Below, piece after piece: positions 17,835 to 26,595 of a DNA stretch of 64,000 nucleotides. This stretch comes from Coriobacteriaceae bacterium. Its GTDB lineage: Bacteria; Actinomycetota; Coriobacteriia; Coriobacteriales; Coriobacteriaceae. The stretch is taken from the NCBI GenBank assembly GCA_025757745.1, contig CP107217.1, forward strand, positions 1,426,001-1,490,000. The letters run 5' to 3'. The notes beneath the pieces are model-generated. The model ran no database searches and was not told where the DNA came from. It was given only the letters and a program-made list of their open reading frames with translations. The translations under genes and the position numbers were made by a program. How positions within the stretch are numbered: position 1 is the stretch's first letter; each line of letters begins with the position of its first letter.

Positions 17835-19631
17835 CTACAGCCGCTGGCACACCGCTGCCACACGACACCCGTCAAACCCGAATCCCCAGCGCATGCGGCC
17901 CACACCGGGTCGCGGTACGCGAATCTTGTCGATACCGTCGCGCTCTATGTCGAGCAGCGCCTGAACGGCCAGTAGCTCTAGGCCCAGCGCGTTCACACCG
18001 GGGTCAAACATCATATTGACCGTTATCAGCGGACGCTCGTCGAGCATGCCGACCGTGTCTGCCACGTCAAACACGGTGCCCGTAGGAAATACCTGGATGT
18101 CCCAGCGATCCGCGCCACGCTTTCGCCTCGAGGCAGGATTGGCATAGCCCGGCAATCCAAAGCAGAGTCCCTGCAAGAGCAGGTGATATGGCAGCTGCGC
18201 ATCTGGGTTGTTCGCACCGATTCCCGCATCTCCCAGGATGCGTTCTAACGCCCGCTTCACCGCATCCTCATCCCCACGGCACAACCCGTCGCGAAACGCA
18301 TCAACGTCTCGAGTGTCTTCGGCAACACACTCAAACCACTCAATAATTACCAGACGCAAGGCTTGGCGAAGCTCATTATTGGGCAACCGCAGAGCACGGA
18401 GGCGATTGCCATGTTCCGGCTCCTCAGTCATATCCGTCGTCAGGAAACCGGACAAATACAGCGCCGTCCACAGGCCATCATCAGACGAGGCCTCTGGCCC
18501 CGCAGCGCCCAAACAAAGCGGGACCTCAACGCATCCATGGGCCTCGAGCAAATTGAACAGAGCCGAAAGGCAGTCAAGATTCCAGTCACAAACTACCCTA
18601 CTTAGGCAATCGGCATACCCATACAGGTCGGCACGCACAGGCGCCGTGCAGCCTCGGTCCAGAAAACCGATCACACGCGCCGGACTCGAGCAATAGGTCC
18701 TGCCAAACCGATATCCCTCGAGCCATTCACGCGCCTCATCCAGGTATTCCTCGCGTCCGGCATGACTCAACAGAGCCTCGACCTCGGCATCCGAAAAGCC
18801 GAACCAACGGTCGCACCACGTCGAAAGGGGCGTCGAAAGACGATACGAGCAGCTGCGCGAAGAAAGCGCCTCCTCGGCAGGACCGGGACGCTCCCCCATC
18901 AGACACGTCAACCGTAGCGAATGGCCCGCGGTGGCAATGGCGTCGAACAGCACGCGATCGAGCAGCTCCGCCGGACCGGCGCCGGAAGCGTCCCTCGCGC
19001 TCGCACTGGGCGACCACGCCGCGTCGTACCCATCAACGAGCAATACAACCTGCTCATCGCAGGCCATCTCCAGCAGCTCAATGAGTACACCGAGCACCGA
19101 GTCAACCTCGTCCGCGCTCGCCACGCCACGCGCAACGCGTTCGATGTGACGTACCTTGTCTCGTGCTAAATCCGGAGCTTCCAAGAGTGGCATCAAGCGA
19201 GCGCATTCGCCCGAAAGAGCATCACGCACGACGCCGACAACAGAGGCACCACGCCTCGCAGCGCCAGAAAAGTCCAGCGATATCACCGGATAGCAAGCGT
19301 ACTCGTTCCTATAGCGCCCGCCGTCCGCATCCCAAATCTGGGAACCAGCAAACAGGCCCCGATCGACCTGCCCGACCACGGGACGCTCCAGAAAAGCCTT
19401 GAGCATCGACAAGTTCATGCTCTTGCCAAAACCCTCGGGTCGGCAGCACGCCATAACGGGCGCTTCGCAATCCAGCACATCGGCAATAAGCATCGTCTTG
19501 TCGACCAGTGTGCAGCAACCAAGAGCCTCCGCATAGCCGTGCATGCTGATGGGCAAAACCGCATCGTCGGTACAGCCGATTAGACGCACGCCAAAGTCGG
19601 CAGCACAACCATTATTTGCCTGTTCAGACAT
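17835..19631 (-). CDS. AAA-ATPase-like protein with degenerate PD-(D/E)XK C-terminus
   Basis: About 598 residues. The N-terminal half matches the AAA-ATPase_like family: LVDKTMLIADVL, then P-loop PEGFGKSMNLSMLKAF near residue 70 and a VVLLVDGYDAAW Walker B. The C-terminus resembles the DUF1703 nuclease domain that usually follows, but where family members carry an Ile-Glu-x-Lys strand this one reads ITVNMMF, so the nuclease site looks lost. The final RWGFGFDGCRVAAV strand is kept. Start at 19631 has AAGGGG about eight bases upstream. Function unknown; the family is common in gut bacteria. Confidence 0.72.
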   Translation of the reverse strand: MSEQANNGCAADFGVRLIGCTDDAVLPISMHGYAEALGCCTLVDKTMLIADVLDCEAPVMACCRPEGFGKSMNLSMLKAFLERPVVGQVDRGLFAGSQIWDADGGRYRNEYACYPVISLDFSGAARRGASVVGVVRDALSGECARLMPLLEAPDLARDKVRHIERVARGVASADEVDSVLGVLIELLEMACDEQVVLLVDGYDAAWSPSASARDASGAGPAELLDRVLFDAIATAGHSLRLTCLMGERPGPAEEALSSRSCSYRLSTPLSTWCDRWFGFSDAEVEALLSHAGREEYLDEAREWLEGYRFGRTYCSSPARVIGFLDRGCTAPVRADLYGYADCLSRVVCDWNLDCLSALFNLLEAHGCVEVPLCLGAAGPEASSDDGLWTALYLSGFLTTDMTEEPEHGNRLRALRLPNNELRQALRLVIIEWFECVAEDTRDVDAFRDGLCRGDEDAVKRALERILGDAGIGANNPDAQLPYHLLLQGLCFGLPGYANPASRRKRGADRWDIQVFPTGTVFDVADTVGMLDERPLITVNMMFDPGVNALGLELLAVQALLDIERDGIDKIRVPRPGVGRMRWGFGFDGCRVAAVCQRL

Positions 19632-19766
19632 CGCAACGTTCCCCTTAAATCGCAGCATGATGCCAATTGTAATGACCGCCTCGCGCGTACCGACGACGCC
19701 GCGCGAACATATCGGGCAACGGTAGCAACAAGAGGTATGAGGGGGCATAACTAATCGTTGCACAAC

Positions 19767-19801
19767 AAAACGGGGCCCGATGCATTCGCACCGGACCCCG
19801 T
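19767..19801 (-). terminator. Rho-independent terminator
   Basis: On the minus strand a 14-base stem (ACGGGG...GGTGC with GCATC...CCCGT) and a GAAT loop is followed by TTTTG. It lies 33 bases after the stop of the surface protein gene. Confidence 0.8.
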
Positions 19802-19833
19802 CCCAACTCTTTAGTTATCTAGCAACCAAGAGG

Positions 19834-21612
19834 CTACTCCTCCGAGCCGTCCTCCCCAGAAGCCTTCTTCTGCTGATCGAGCTTATGCTTACCACTTACG
19901 ATAGACGTAGCGCCCAGTGTGGCCAAGCTTGCACTGGCAAGGCTCGCCATAACGATAAGGTCGCCCGTCTTGGGCATGTTACCGCCAGATGACTTGGTCG
20001 TTGTAGTCGTCGTGGTTGTAGTGGTCACCGTCTTGGAGTCATTTTGCTCTTGGGCCTGGTTGTCAGCACCGCTCTTGTCGTCGTCTTCGGGCTGTTTCTT
20101 TTCGCCCTCGGTCTTGCTCTCGTCCTTCTTCTGAGCAGATTTGTCGTCCTTCTCCTCAGAGCTAGAACCCTTATCAGATTCGGTCTTCTCGGAAGCCTTG
20201 TCCTTGGAGTCGCCCTTTGCGGCCTCGGTCTTTTCCGTGGAAACCTGATCAGAGTTGTCCTTGTTCTGGGTCGAGCCGTTATTGACGCCAGCCATCAGCG
20301 AAGAACCCAGCGTAGAACCAAGCTGCTCGGAGAAAGAGGGCTTCTTGTCCGGCGAAGCAACGGGAGCGTCCGGCGCTTTATTCGAGTCGCCCTTGGAAGC
20401 ATCGGAATCAGGGGTTGCGTCAGAGCCGGAGCCGTTGTTAGAGCCGGTGTCAACGAACGAATCGCTCGAGCCGGTGGATGAGTTAGAGGTGTCAGCGTCG
20501 GTCGAACCAGAAGCGTCGCTGTCCGTATTGCCGACAGAGCTTGAAGACGAATCGCCCGCAGCAGAGCCGTTCGAATTGGAGCCGTTCGAGGTAGAGCCGT
20601 CGTTGGTAGTGCCACCAGCAGAGCCATTACCGTCAGCATCGGTCGAGGGCGCATCCATCCTGTCATCGTTGGCATCGTCACTCGAGTCGTCATTCGAATC
20701 AGGTGTCGGCGAGGGCGCCGGTGTGGGCTCGGGCTGCACGGGCGTCGCGGCGGCAGCCTCGTCCTCAGCGATATAAACCAAGCAGTCCTTTAGCTCGTTG
20801 CGGTAGCGGTTCTTCCAGCCTTCATGATACTGGGGCTGGCTCGAATACTTGGTCGCCACGTTGTTGACCACGCTATTGGAGAGCGCCGTCACAAACTCGC
20901 GGTCGGACATATCGTTGGAAAGATTTGCCCAACGGAAGAAATCCCTGCAACCACCGGTGCCGCACATATTGGTGATGCTCCACACCATGCCCTTGACGCA
21001 ATCGGCGCGGCCGGAGATGTCAATGCCAAGAGCGCTCTTGAGCCACGCCTCGGTCACCGCATAGTACGAGTTGTACGCATAAGCGTCCTGAAGCGCCGAG
21101 AACTCGACAGGATCGGTGTTATAAGCGCCCTGGAAGGCCTCCTGCGCAATACGGCCCAGCTCGGTAAGTTGGCCCTTCTCGTACATGGCATTGCTCGCGT
21201 TGGAAATCTCGCCGCCGAGATCAATCGCATCCTTGAGCATGCTGTACTTGGCAGAATCGTAGTTGTAAACCTGCTTCATAAACGGAATGAGCGACCAGCG
21301 GCGATCAAACTGATAGTAACCCAGTGCGTTATAGCCGTCACCATACGAAAATCCCTGGTTGTAGTTACCATGGCTCTCGTACTTGGTAAAGTACTTCATC
21401 TCGGGAGTCACGTTGACAAACGAAACGCCCTGGACCGACCTCAGCACGCCCGAGAAGGACTGCTGGGTGTAGAGACCCTTATCGATATCGGTGGCATCCG
21501 AGGCAACGCCCGGCGTGGGCTCCTCGGCAGCGGCGGGTGCCGGCGCGGAAACGGCGCCAAACGAAAGCGCCAACGTCAGGCCCGCGACAATCGCGGAATG
21601 CTTGGGCTGCAT
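19834..21612 (-). CDS. Sortase-anchored surface protein with lysozyme-like N-terminal domain
   Basis: A 592-residue secreted protein. A signal peptide (1-29, ending APAAA) leads to a globular domain (about 60-285) with KYESHGNYNQGFSYGDG and ALGYYQFDRRWSLIPF. The Glu79-Ser-His-Gly and YYQF pattern recalls lysozyme/transglycosylase-like folds, though I cannot confirm a catalytic pair. From about 290 to 530 there is a Ser/Asp/Asn/Thr/Lys-rich stalk, then a poly-Thr run, the sorting signal MPKTGD, a hydrophobic helix and a charged tail. The LPXTG-type motif with Met in the first position should be cut by a sortase and linked to the wall. Upstream spacing and a downstream terminator make it monocistronic. 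Confidence 0.8.
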   Translation of the reverse strand: MQPKHSAIVAGLTLALSFGAVSAPAPAAAEEPTPGVASDATDIDKGLYTQQSFSGVLRSVQGVSFVNVTPEMKYFTKYESHGNYNQGFSYGDGYNALGYYQFDRRWSLIPFMKQVYNYDSAKYSMLKDAIDLGGEISNASNAMYEKGQLTELGRIAQEAFQGAYNTDPVEFSALQDAYAYNSYYAVTEAWLKSALGIDISGRADCVKGMVWSITNMCGTGGCRDFFRWANLSNDMSDREFVTALSNSVVNNVATKYSSQPQYHEGWKNRYRNELKDCLVYIAEDEAAAATPVQPEPTPAPSPTPDSNDDSSDDANDDRMDAPSTDADGNGSAGGTTNDGSTSNGSNSNGSAAGDSSSSSVGNTDSDASGSTDADTSNSSTGSSDSFVDTGSNNGSGSDATPDSDASKGDSNKAPDAPVASPDKKPSFSEQLGSTLGSSLMAGVNNGSTQNKDNSDQVSTEKTEAAKGDSKDKASEKTESDKGSSSEEKDDKSAQKKDESKTEGEKKQPEDDDKSGADNQAQEQNDSKTVTTTTTTTTTTKSSGGNMPKTGDLIVMASLASASLATLGATSIVSGKHKLDQQKKASGEDGSEE

Positions 21613-21740
21613 AAGATCCTCCCTGCATTGGTGTAGTTAAAGTGCAGTTTGCAAAGATGAATCTAAGTATCCCAGCTCGCCCGTTGTTGCACAACAACCC
21701 CTCGGTAAACGGCAACAACCCTCCGCGAAATCTTAAGGAA

Positions 21741-22160
21741 TTAAACAAACTGGTCGTCAGGCGCCAACAGAAGCTCGCCGTAACGCTCCATCAGCCCGTC
21801 CCTCAACTGGCAGAAAGCAGGGATATAGACGTCCAAGATGCGCTGAATCAAATCTTGAGCGAGCTTGTTGTCGTAGATATGGACGTTCGTATTGCGGTCT
21901 CTGAGCATATCTAGCCAGGCTGCCTCATCAATAAAGTCGTAGAATCGGTAGGACTCCTTCAAGATGGCACGAGGAGACCCCGACGCGGCAAGCGTGGCAC
22001 CCTCATACTCGAGCAGACGCTTAAGGAGCTTCCAGCTCAGTTCAAATTGAAGATTGAACTTATTAATCAATCCACTCTGAACAAAATCATTGTTGAGATC
22101 CTGATTGGGCGCATCCTCAAGATTCGCCAAGGCGCTGGCAAAGTTCTCATATTTTTTCAT
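21741..22160 (-). CDS. HEPN-type nucleotidyltransferase-partner protein (HI0074 family)
   Basis: A 139-residue helical protein of the HI0074/HEPN family, which pairs with minimal nucleotidyltransferases. It shows FNLQFELSWKLLKRLLEYEG in the first half and RDRNTNVHIYD later; the latter contains the Rx4H motif of HEPN ribonucleases. In characterised HEPN-MNT pairs the HEPN partner is a toxin RNase that the nucleotidyltransferase silences by modification. It overlaps the upstream nucleotidyltransferase gene by 14 bases, so both are made together. Toxicity here is inferred. Confidence 0.8.
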   Translation of the reverse strand: MKKYENFASALANLEDAPNQDLNNDFVQSGLINKFNLQFELSWKLLKRLLEYEGATLAASGSPRAILKESYRFYDFIDEAAWLDMLRDRNTNVHIYDNKLAQDLIQRILDVYIPAFCQLRDGLMERYGELLLAPDDQFV

Positions 22161-22434
22161 ACAGAATCACACCATCCCTGGCAATTTCATCGAGCAATTG
22201 CTGCGATAAGGACTCATCGAGATTGACGACATCTACATCTAAAAGAGTATCAAGACGCTCCTCGATCAAATATGAGAAACGGCCGAAATCCCGGCAACCT
22301 GCTACGGCGATGTCAATATCGCTCTTAGGCAAGTTGTTGCCTCGAGCGCGAGACCCAAACAGCACAACTTTCTCGGCGTCACATTCCCGAGCAAAATCTT
22401 CGATTTGCTTGTACACCTTGTCGAGAGATGCCAT
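22147..22434 (-). CDS. Minimal nucleotidyltransferase (MNT), partner of the HEPN protein
   Basis: A 95-residue pol-beta-fold nucleotidyltransferase. It has the complete GSRARG motif followed by SDIDIAV with both catalytic aspartates, and a third acidic residue in DVDVVNLD. Such proteins transfer AMP to a tyrosine of their HEPN partner and act as antitoxins in HEPN-MNT pairs. It lies eight bases after the Rrf2 gene's end in the same direction, so transcription may start at the Rrf2 promoter. The ATG at 22434 is the only start keeping the fold. Confidence 0.82.
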   Translation of the reverse strand: MASLDKVYKQIEDFARECDAEKVVLFGSRARGNNLPKSDIDIAVAGCRDFGRFSYLIEERLDTLLDVDVVNLDESLSQQLLDEIARDGVILYEKI

Positions 22435-22442
22435 TTGCAGCC

Positions 22443-22874
22443 CTACAGCTTAATCTCAAAGTTGATCTCGGGGACGGCGGCTAGGTCGGCCAGGGTCACG
22501 CCGTCGACATACTTTTCGATCACGTCGTCCAGACCGCGCCAGAACTTGACCGTTGAGCACAGATCACTACGGGTGCAGCTGTTGTCGATGCCGTCGCACG
22601 CCACCGGAGCCGTGCTGCCCTCGACGGCGCGCAGGATGTCGCCGGCACGCACCTCGGCCGGGTCCTTGGCCATCATGTAGCCGCCGCCCTTGCCGCGCAC
22701 GCTCTTAAGCAGGCCCGCCTTCATAAGCGGACGAACCAGCTGCTCCAAATACTTTTGCGAGATATGCTCGCGGTCGGCAACCTCGCGCAAGGCAATCTTG
22801 CCCTCGGCATCACCGAGCGCCGCGATATAGATCATCAGCCGGAGGGCATAGCGGCCCTTGGAAGAAATGAGCAT
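22443..22874 (-). CDS. Rrf2-family Fe-S regulator (IscR/SufR-like)
   Basis: A 143-residue winged-helix regulator that begins MLISSKGRYALRLMIY. It contains the KYLEQLVRPL recognition helix and the GKGGGYMMAK wing. Three cysteines, in C-x6-C-x5-C spacing (ACDG...SCTRSDLC), are placed as in IscR and probably hold a [2Fe-2S] cluster. It is divergent from the suf operon, so it likely senses Fe-S status and controls suf and itself. The ATG at 22874 has GGGAGGG just upstream; an in-frame ATG at 22952 lies inside the operator array and is rejected. Confidence 0.9.
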   Translation of the reverse strand: MLISSKGRYALRLMIYIAALGDAEGKIALREVADREHISQKYLEQLVRPLMKAGLLKSVRGKGGGYMMAKDPAEVRAGDILRAVEGSTAPVACDGIDNSCTRSDLCSTVKFWRGLDDVIEKYVDGVTLADLAAVPEINFEIKL

Positions 22875-22894
22875 ACCTACCCTCCCATCGCATC

Positions 22895-22969
22895 TGGGAC
22901 AACATAACCAGCTTTGTTTGTCCCAAATCTTAAGTAAATGGGACAAACACAACAGGTTATTTTGTCCCA
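22895..22969. promoter_or_regulatory. Operator array: four alternating TGGGACAA half-sites at 22-bp spacing
   Basis: Half-sites lie at 22895-22902 (TGGGACAA), 22917-22925 (TTTGTCCCA), 22939-22948 (TGGGACAAAC) and 22961-22969 (TTTGTCCCA). Successive starts are exactly 22 bases apart and orientation alternates, so neighbours form inverted pairs on one face of the helix. The array fills the space between the Rrf2 start and the suf promoter. It is most likely where the Rrf2 protein binds. Confidence 0.75.
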
Positions 22970-22990
22970 GAATTTGAAAAGTCGAGTGGA

Positions 22991-23034
22991 TTAGTCGGGT
23001 TTTCCCTTGACTAACGCCGAACCCATAGTAACTT
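22991..23034 (+). promoter_or_regulatory. Candidate suf promoter overlapped by an inverted repeat
   Basis: TTGACT at 23007-23012 and TAACTT at 23029-23034 are 16 bases apart and point toward sufC. The -35 box overlaps the right arm of a perfect inverted repeat TTAGTC (22991-22996) / GACTAA (23009-23014) with a 12-base spacer, a second possible regulator site. The -10 match is weak. Confidence 0.35.
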
Positions 23035-23098
23035 TATTCCGAGAAGATTCCTAGGGTTTAGTACACCTATGAGTACACCATATACAGAGAGGGACAGC

Positions 23099-23899
23099 AT
23101 GAGTGCGAATCCGCTGCTTTCCATCGAAGGTCTGACCGCCTCCGTGGACGAGAAGACCATCCTCCACAACGTCAACCTCAACGTCGCCGCCGGCGAGACC
23201 CACGTGCTGATGGGACCCAACGGCGCCGGCAAGTCCACCCTCGGCCACCTGGTCATGGGCGACCCTGTCTATACCGTCAACGACGGCCGCATCGTCTTTG
23301 ACGGCCAGGACATCACCGAGCTCACCACCGACAAGCGCTCGCGCGCCGGCCTGTTCCTGAGCTTCCAGGCCCCGGTCGAGATCCCGGGCGTGCCGCTGTC
23401 GAGCTTTTTGCGTGCCAGCATCGCCGGCCGCCCCGGCCTGGAGATGAAGGGCAAGGAGTTCCGCCGGCGCGTCAAGGAGCTCGCGGCAGAGCTCAACATG
23501 GACACCGCCTACCTCAACCGCGAGCTGGGCGTGGGCTTCTCGGGCGGCGAGAAAAAGAAGGTCGAGATGCTCCAGCTTCTGCTGCTGCAGCCCAAGCTCG
23601 CCATCCTGGACGAAACCGACTCCGGCCTGGACGTCGACGCCCTGTCCACCGTCAGTCATGGCATGGACGCCTACCGCAAGAGCTGCGACGGCTCCATGCT
23701 CATCATCACGCACAACACGCGCATCTTGGAGCACCTGGATGTCGACCGCGTCCACGTTATGGTCAAGGGCCACATCGTGCGCGAGGACGACGCCTCGCTC
23801 ATCCCCTGGATCGACAAGAACGGCTTTGAGACCTTCGAGCGCGAGGCCGCCGAGCAGCGCGCCCAGGCCGAGGCCGCCGCTGCCGAGCAGCAGGCGTAA
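23099..23899 (+). CDS. sufC: SufC, ATPase of the Suf Fe-S assembly complex
   Basis: A 266-residue ABC-type ATPase that works with SufB and SufD to build Fe-S clusters in the cytoplasm. Walker A GPNGAGKS is at residues 39-46, the signature is GFSGGEKKK, Walker B is LAILDETDSGLD and the switch histidine is in IITHNTR. An alanine/glutamate-rich tail of some 20 residues extends past the usual end. The ATG at 23099 has GAGAGGGA just upstream; another ATG ten codons earlier lacks this. First gene of the sufCBDSU operon. Confidence 0.97.
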   Translation: MSANPLLSIEGLTASVDEKTILHNVNLNVAAGETHVLMGPNGAGKSTLGHLVMGDPVYTVNDGRIVFDGQDITELTTDKRSRAGLFLSFQAPVEIPGVPLSSFLRASIAGRPGLEMKGKEFRRRVKELAAELNMDTAYLNRELGVGFSGGEKKKVEMLQLLLLQPKLAILDETDSGLDVDALSTVSHGMDAYRKSCDGSMLIITHNTRILEHLDVDRVHVMVKGHIVREDDASLIPWIDKNGFETFEREAAEQRAQAEAAAAEQQA

Positions 23900-23911
23900 A
23901 GGGGCGACGCA

Positions 23912-25324
23912 ATGACCAAGAACCGCACCGAGGTCGCGGACATCGACCGCAGCCTCTACGACTTCACCTATGGCGAGGAGGGATTTGAGCGCCTCGACGC
24001 CGGCATCACGCCCGACATCGTGCGCGAGATCAGCGCCAAGAAGGACGAGCCGCAGTGGATGCTCGACCTGCGCTTAAAGTCCCTCGAAATCTTCAACCGC
24101 TTCCCCGACCCGACGTGGGGCCCCTCCATCGAAGGCCTGGACATGGACAACATCGTCACCTACGTCAAACCCAACACCGACCAAAAGCACGACTGGGAGT
24201 CGGTGCCCGACAACATCAAGAGCACCTTTGAGCGCCTGGGCATCCCCGAGGCCGAACGTAGCTACCTGGCGGGCGTCGGCGCGCAGTACGACTCCGAGCT
24301 CGTCTACCACAACATGCAGGACACGGCGTCCAAGATGGGCATCGTCTACTCCGGCATCGAGGAGGCCCTGCACGACCCGCAGTGGGAGCCGCTCATCCAC
24401 GAGAAGTTCATGACACTTATCCCGCCCACCGACCACAAGTTTGCGGCACTGCACGGCGCCGTGTGGTCGGGCGGCTCGTTTGTCTACGTGCCCCGCGGCA
24501 CCAAGCTCGATTTTCCGCTGCAGAGCTACTTCCGCCTCAACGCCAAGGGCGCCGGCCAGTTTGAGCACACGCTCATCATCGTCGAGGACGACGCCGACCT
24601 GCACTTTATCGAGGGCTGCTCCGCGCCCAAGTACAACGTGGCCAACCTCCACGCCGGCGCTGTGGAGCTTTTTGTGGGTAAGCGTGCGCACCTGCGCTAC
24701 TCAACCATCGAGAACTGGTCCAAGAACATGTACAACCTCAACACCAAGCGTGCGCGCGTGGACGAGGACGGCGACATCGAGTGGATCAGCGGCTCTTTCG
24801 GCAGCCACGTGGGCTACCTCTACCCCATGAGCGTGCTCAACGGCCGCCGCGCCCGCTCGAGCTTTACCGGCATCACCTTTGCCGGCGCCGGCCAGAACCT
24901 CGATACCGGCTGCAAGGTCGTGCTCAACGCGCCCGACACTTCGGCAACCGTCGAGACCAAGGGTATCTCCAAGAGCGGCGGCATCCAGACGTTCCGTAGC
25001 TCCATCGTGGCCACGCCTAAGGCCGAGGGTTCCAAGGCAACCGTGAGCTGCCAGTCGCTGATGCTCGACGACCAGAGCCGCTCCGACACCATCCCCGCCA
25101 TGGACATCCGCGCCAAGAACGTCGACATCGGCCACGAGGCCACCATCGGCCGCATCGGCGACGACAAGGTGTTCTACCTGATGAGCCGCGGCATATCGGA
25201 GGAAGAGGCCCGCACCATGATCGTCAACGGCTTTGCCAACCCGGTCTCCAAGGAGCTGCCGCTTGAGTACGCCGTCGAGATGAACAACCTGATCAAGCTC
25301 GAGATGGAAGGAGCGATCGGATAA
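23912..25324 (+). CDS. sufB: SufB, Fe-S cluster scaffold protein
   Basis: A 470-residue SufB. It contains the conserved TDHKFAALHGAVWSGGSF region, the beta-helix core with IEGCSAPKYN, where the cysteine is a cluster-ligand candidate, TVETKGISKSGG, and the C-terminal EATIGRIGDDKVFYLMSRG segment typical of SufB/SufD. It should form SufBC2D with its neighbours and hold the nascent cluster. AAGGGG lies six bases before the ATG. It starts 12 bases after sufC and its last base overlaps sufD. Confidence 0.97.
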   Translation: MTKNRTEVADIDRSLYDFTYGEEGFERLDAGITPDIVREISAKKDEPQWMLDLRLKSLEIFNRFPDPTWGPSIEGLDMDNIVTYVKPNTDQKHDWESVPDNIKSTFERLGIPEAERSYLAGVGAQYDSELVYHNMQDTASKMGIVYSGIEEALHDPQWEPLIHEKFMTLIPPTDHKFAALHGAVWSGGSFVYVPRGTKLDFPLQSYFRLNAKGAGQFEHTLIIVEDDADLHFIEGCSAPKYNVANLHAGAVELFVGKRAHLRYSTIENWSKNMYNLNTKRARVDEDGDIEWISGSFGSHVGYLYPMSVLNGRRARSSFTGITFAGAGQNLDTGCKVVLNAPDTSATVETKGISKSGGIQTFRSSIVATPKAEGSKATVSCQSLMLDDQSRSDTIPAMDIRAKNVDIGHEATIGRIGDDKVFYLMSRGISEEEARTMIVNGFANPVSKELPLEYAVEMNNLIKLEMEGAIG

Positions 25325-26595
25325 TGAAACAGGAAACCAACACCGCTGCTACCACGCTCGAGCAGGTCAACGCTATGCCGGCCGCCACTTGGGGTTGGCT
25401 CAAGATGAACCAGACCAAGCTCGAGCTTTCGGACGAACTTGCCGCCGCTCCCGCCGAGGCCGTTGAGGTCGAGGGCCTGGACGAGCAGTTTGCCGGCTCG
25501 GCCGACGCCTTCGATACCGCCATGGACGCCATGGCCGAGCGCTTCCCCGAGCGCCGTGCCTCCGCCCCCGGCGACGCCGTCGACCGCGCCCGCATCACGC
25601 CCGAGACCGAGCTCGACGTGCCCGCCACCTCCGTCTACCAGGCCGGCGCTATCAAGCTCGAAGAGGAGCTCTCCCCCGCTGAGGCCTTCGAGACCGGCAT
25701 GGGCGAGGCCGCCTACACCTATCTGGCCGATCACGCCACCAAGCGCGTCGTCATCGATGTGCCCGCGTACGGACGCGCCACGGTTACCGTGCGCGTGAGC
25801 GGTGTCGACGCCGCCACGGCCATCGCCGCTATCGACGTCGTCGCCCGCCCGCAGGCAACGCTCGACCTGCAGATCGCCCTAGACTCCCCCGTCAACGGCC
25901 AAGGCGTCGTGGGCTCCGTGCTACGCGTGTGCGCTTACGAGTACGCCACTGTCAACGTAACCTGCACGCAGACGCTCGATGACAGCTGGATCGCGCTCGA
26001 CGACACCGGTCTGTTCCTGGACGAGGGCGCGCGCGTCAACGTGCAGCACACCGTCCTGGGTGCCGGTGCCAGCGCCACCGGCCTTGCCGGCGACCTGCTG
26101 GGCGACACCGCCAAGGCAACGATCGATACCGATTACCTTGGCGCCCGCGAGCAGGTGCGCGACTTTAACTACGAGCTGCGCCACCGCGGCCGCAAGACCG
26201 AGTGCGAGATCGACGCCAACGGCGTGCTGACCGGCACGTCCAAGAAGGTCTACCGCGGCACCATCGACCTCGTGCACGGCTGCAAGGGCGCAACCGGCAC
26301 CGAGCGCGAAACCGTGCTGCTGGCCAACAAGGGCGTCGACAACAAGACCGTTCCCGTCATCCTCTGCGACGAGGACGACGTCGCCGGCAACCACGGCGCC
26401 ACCATCGGTCACGTCCGTGACGAGCAGCTGTTCTATCTCGCCTGCCGCGGCCTTGACCAAAACGCCGCCGAGGACCTGTTCATCCGCGCCAAGCTGGAGG
26501 ACGCCGCGCTTTCCGCCACTGACGAGCGCACCCGCGCTGCCGTCGTCCGCTTGGGCAATAACCTGATCGACAACTTTGAGGAGGAGCTCGCATGA
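25324..26595 (+). CDS. sufD: SufD, Fe-S cluster assembly protein
   Basis: A 423-residue SufD paralogue of SufB. The N-terminal third is variable and alanine-rich; the C-terminal core carries the beta-helix, then NHGATIGHVRDEQLFYLACRGL, where the histidine is conserved in SufD. It pairs with SufB to bind SufC. The start codon overlaps the sufB stop (TAATG) and its 3' end overlaps sufS by four bases, so synthesis is tightly coupled. Confidence 0.93.
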   Translation: MKQETNTAATTLEQVNAMPAATWGWLKMNQTKLELSDELAAAPAEAVEVEGLDEQFAGSADAFDTAMDAMAERFPERRASAPGDAVDRARITPETELDVPATSVYQAGAIKLEEELSPAEAFETGMGEAAYTYLADHATKRVVIDVPAYGRATVTVRVSGVDAATAIAAIDVVARPQATLDLQIALDSPVNGQGVVGSVLRVCAYEYATVNVTCTQTLDDSWIALDDTGLFLDEGARVNVQHTVLGAGASATGLAGDLLGDTAKATIDTDYLGAREQVRDFNYELRHRGRKTECEIDANGVLTGTSKKVYRGTIDLVHGCKGATGTERETVLLANKGVDNKTVPVILCDEDDVAGNHGATIGHVRDEQLFYLACRGLDQNAAEDLFIRAKLEDAALSATDERTRAAVVRLGNNLIDNFEEELA

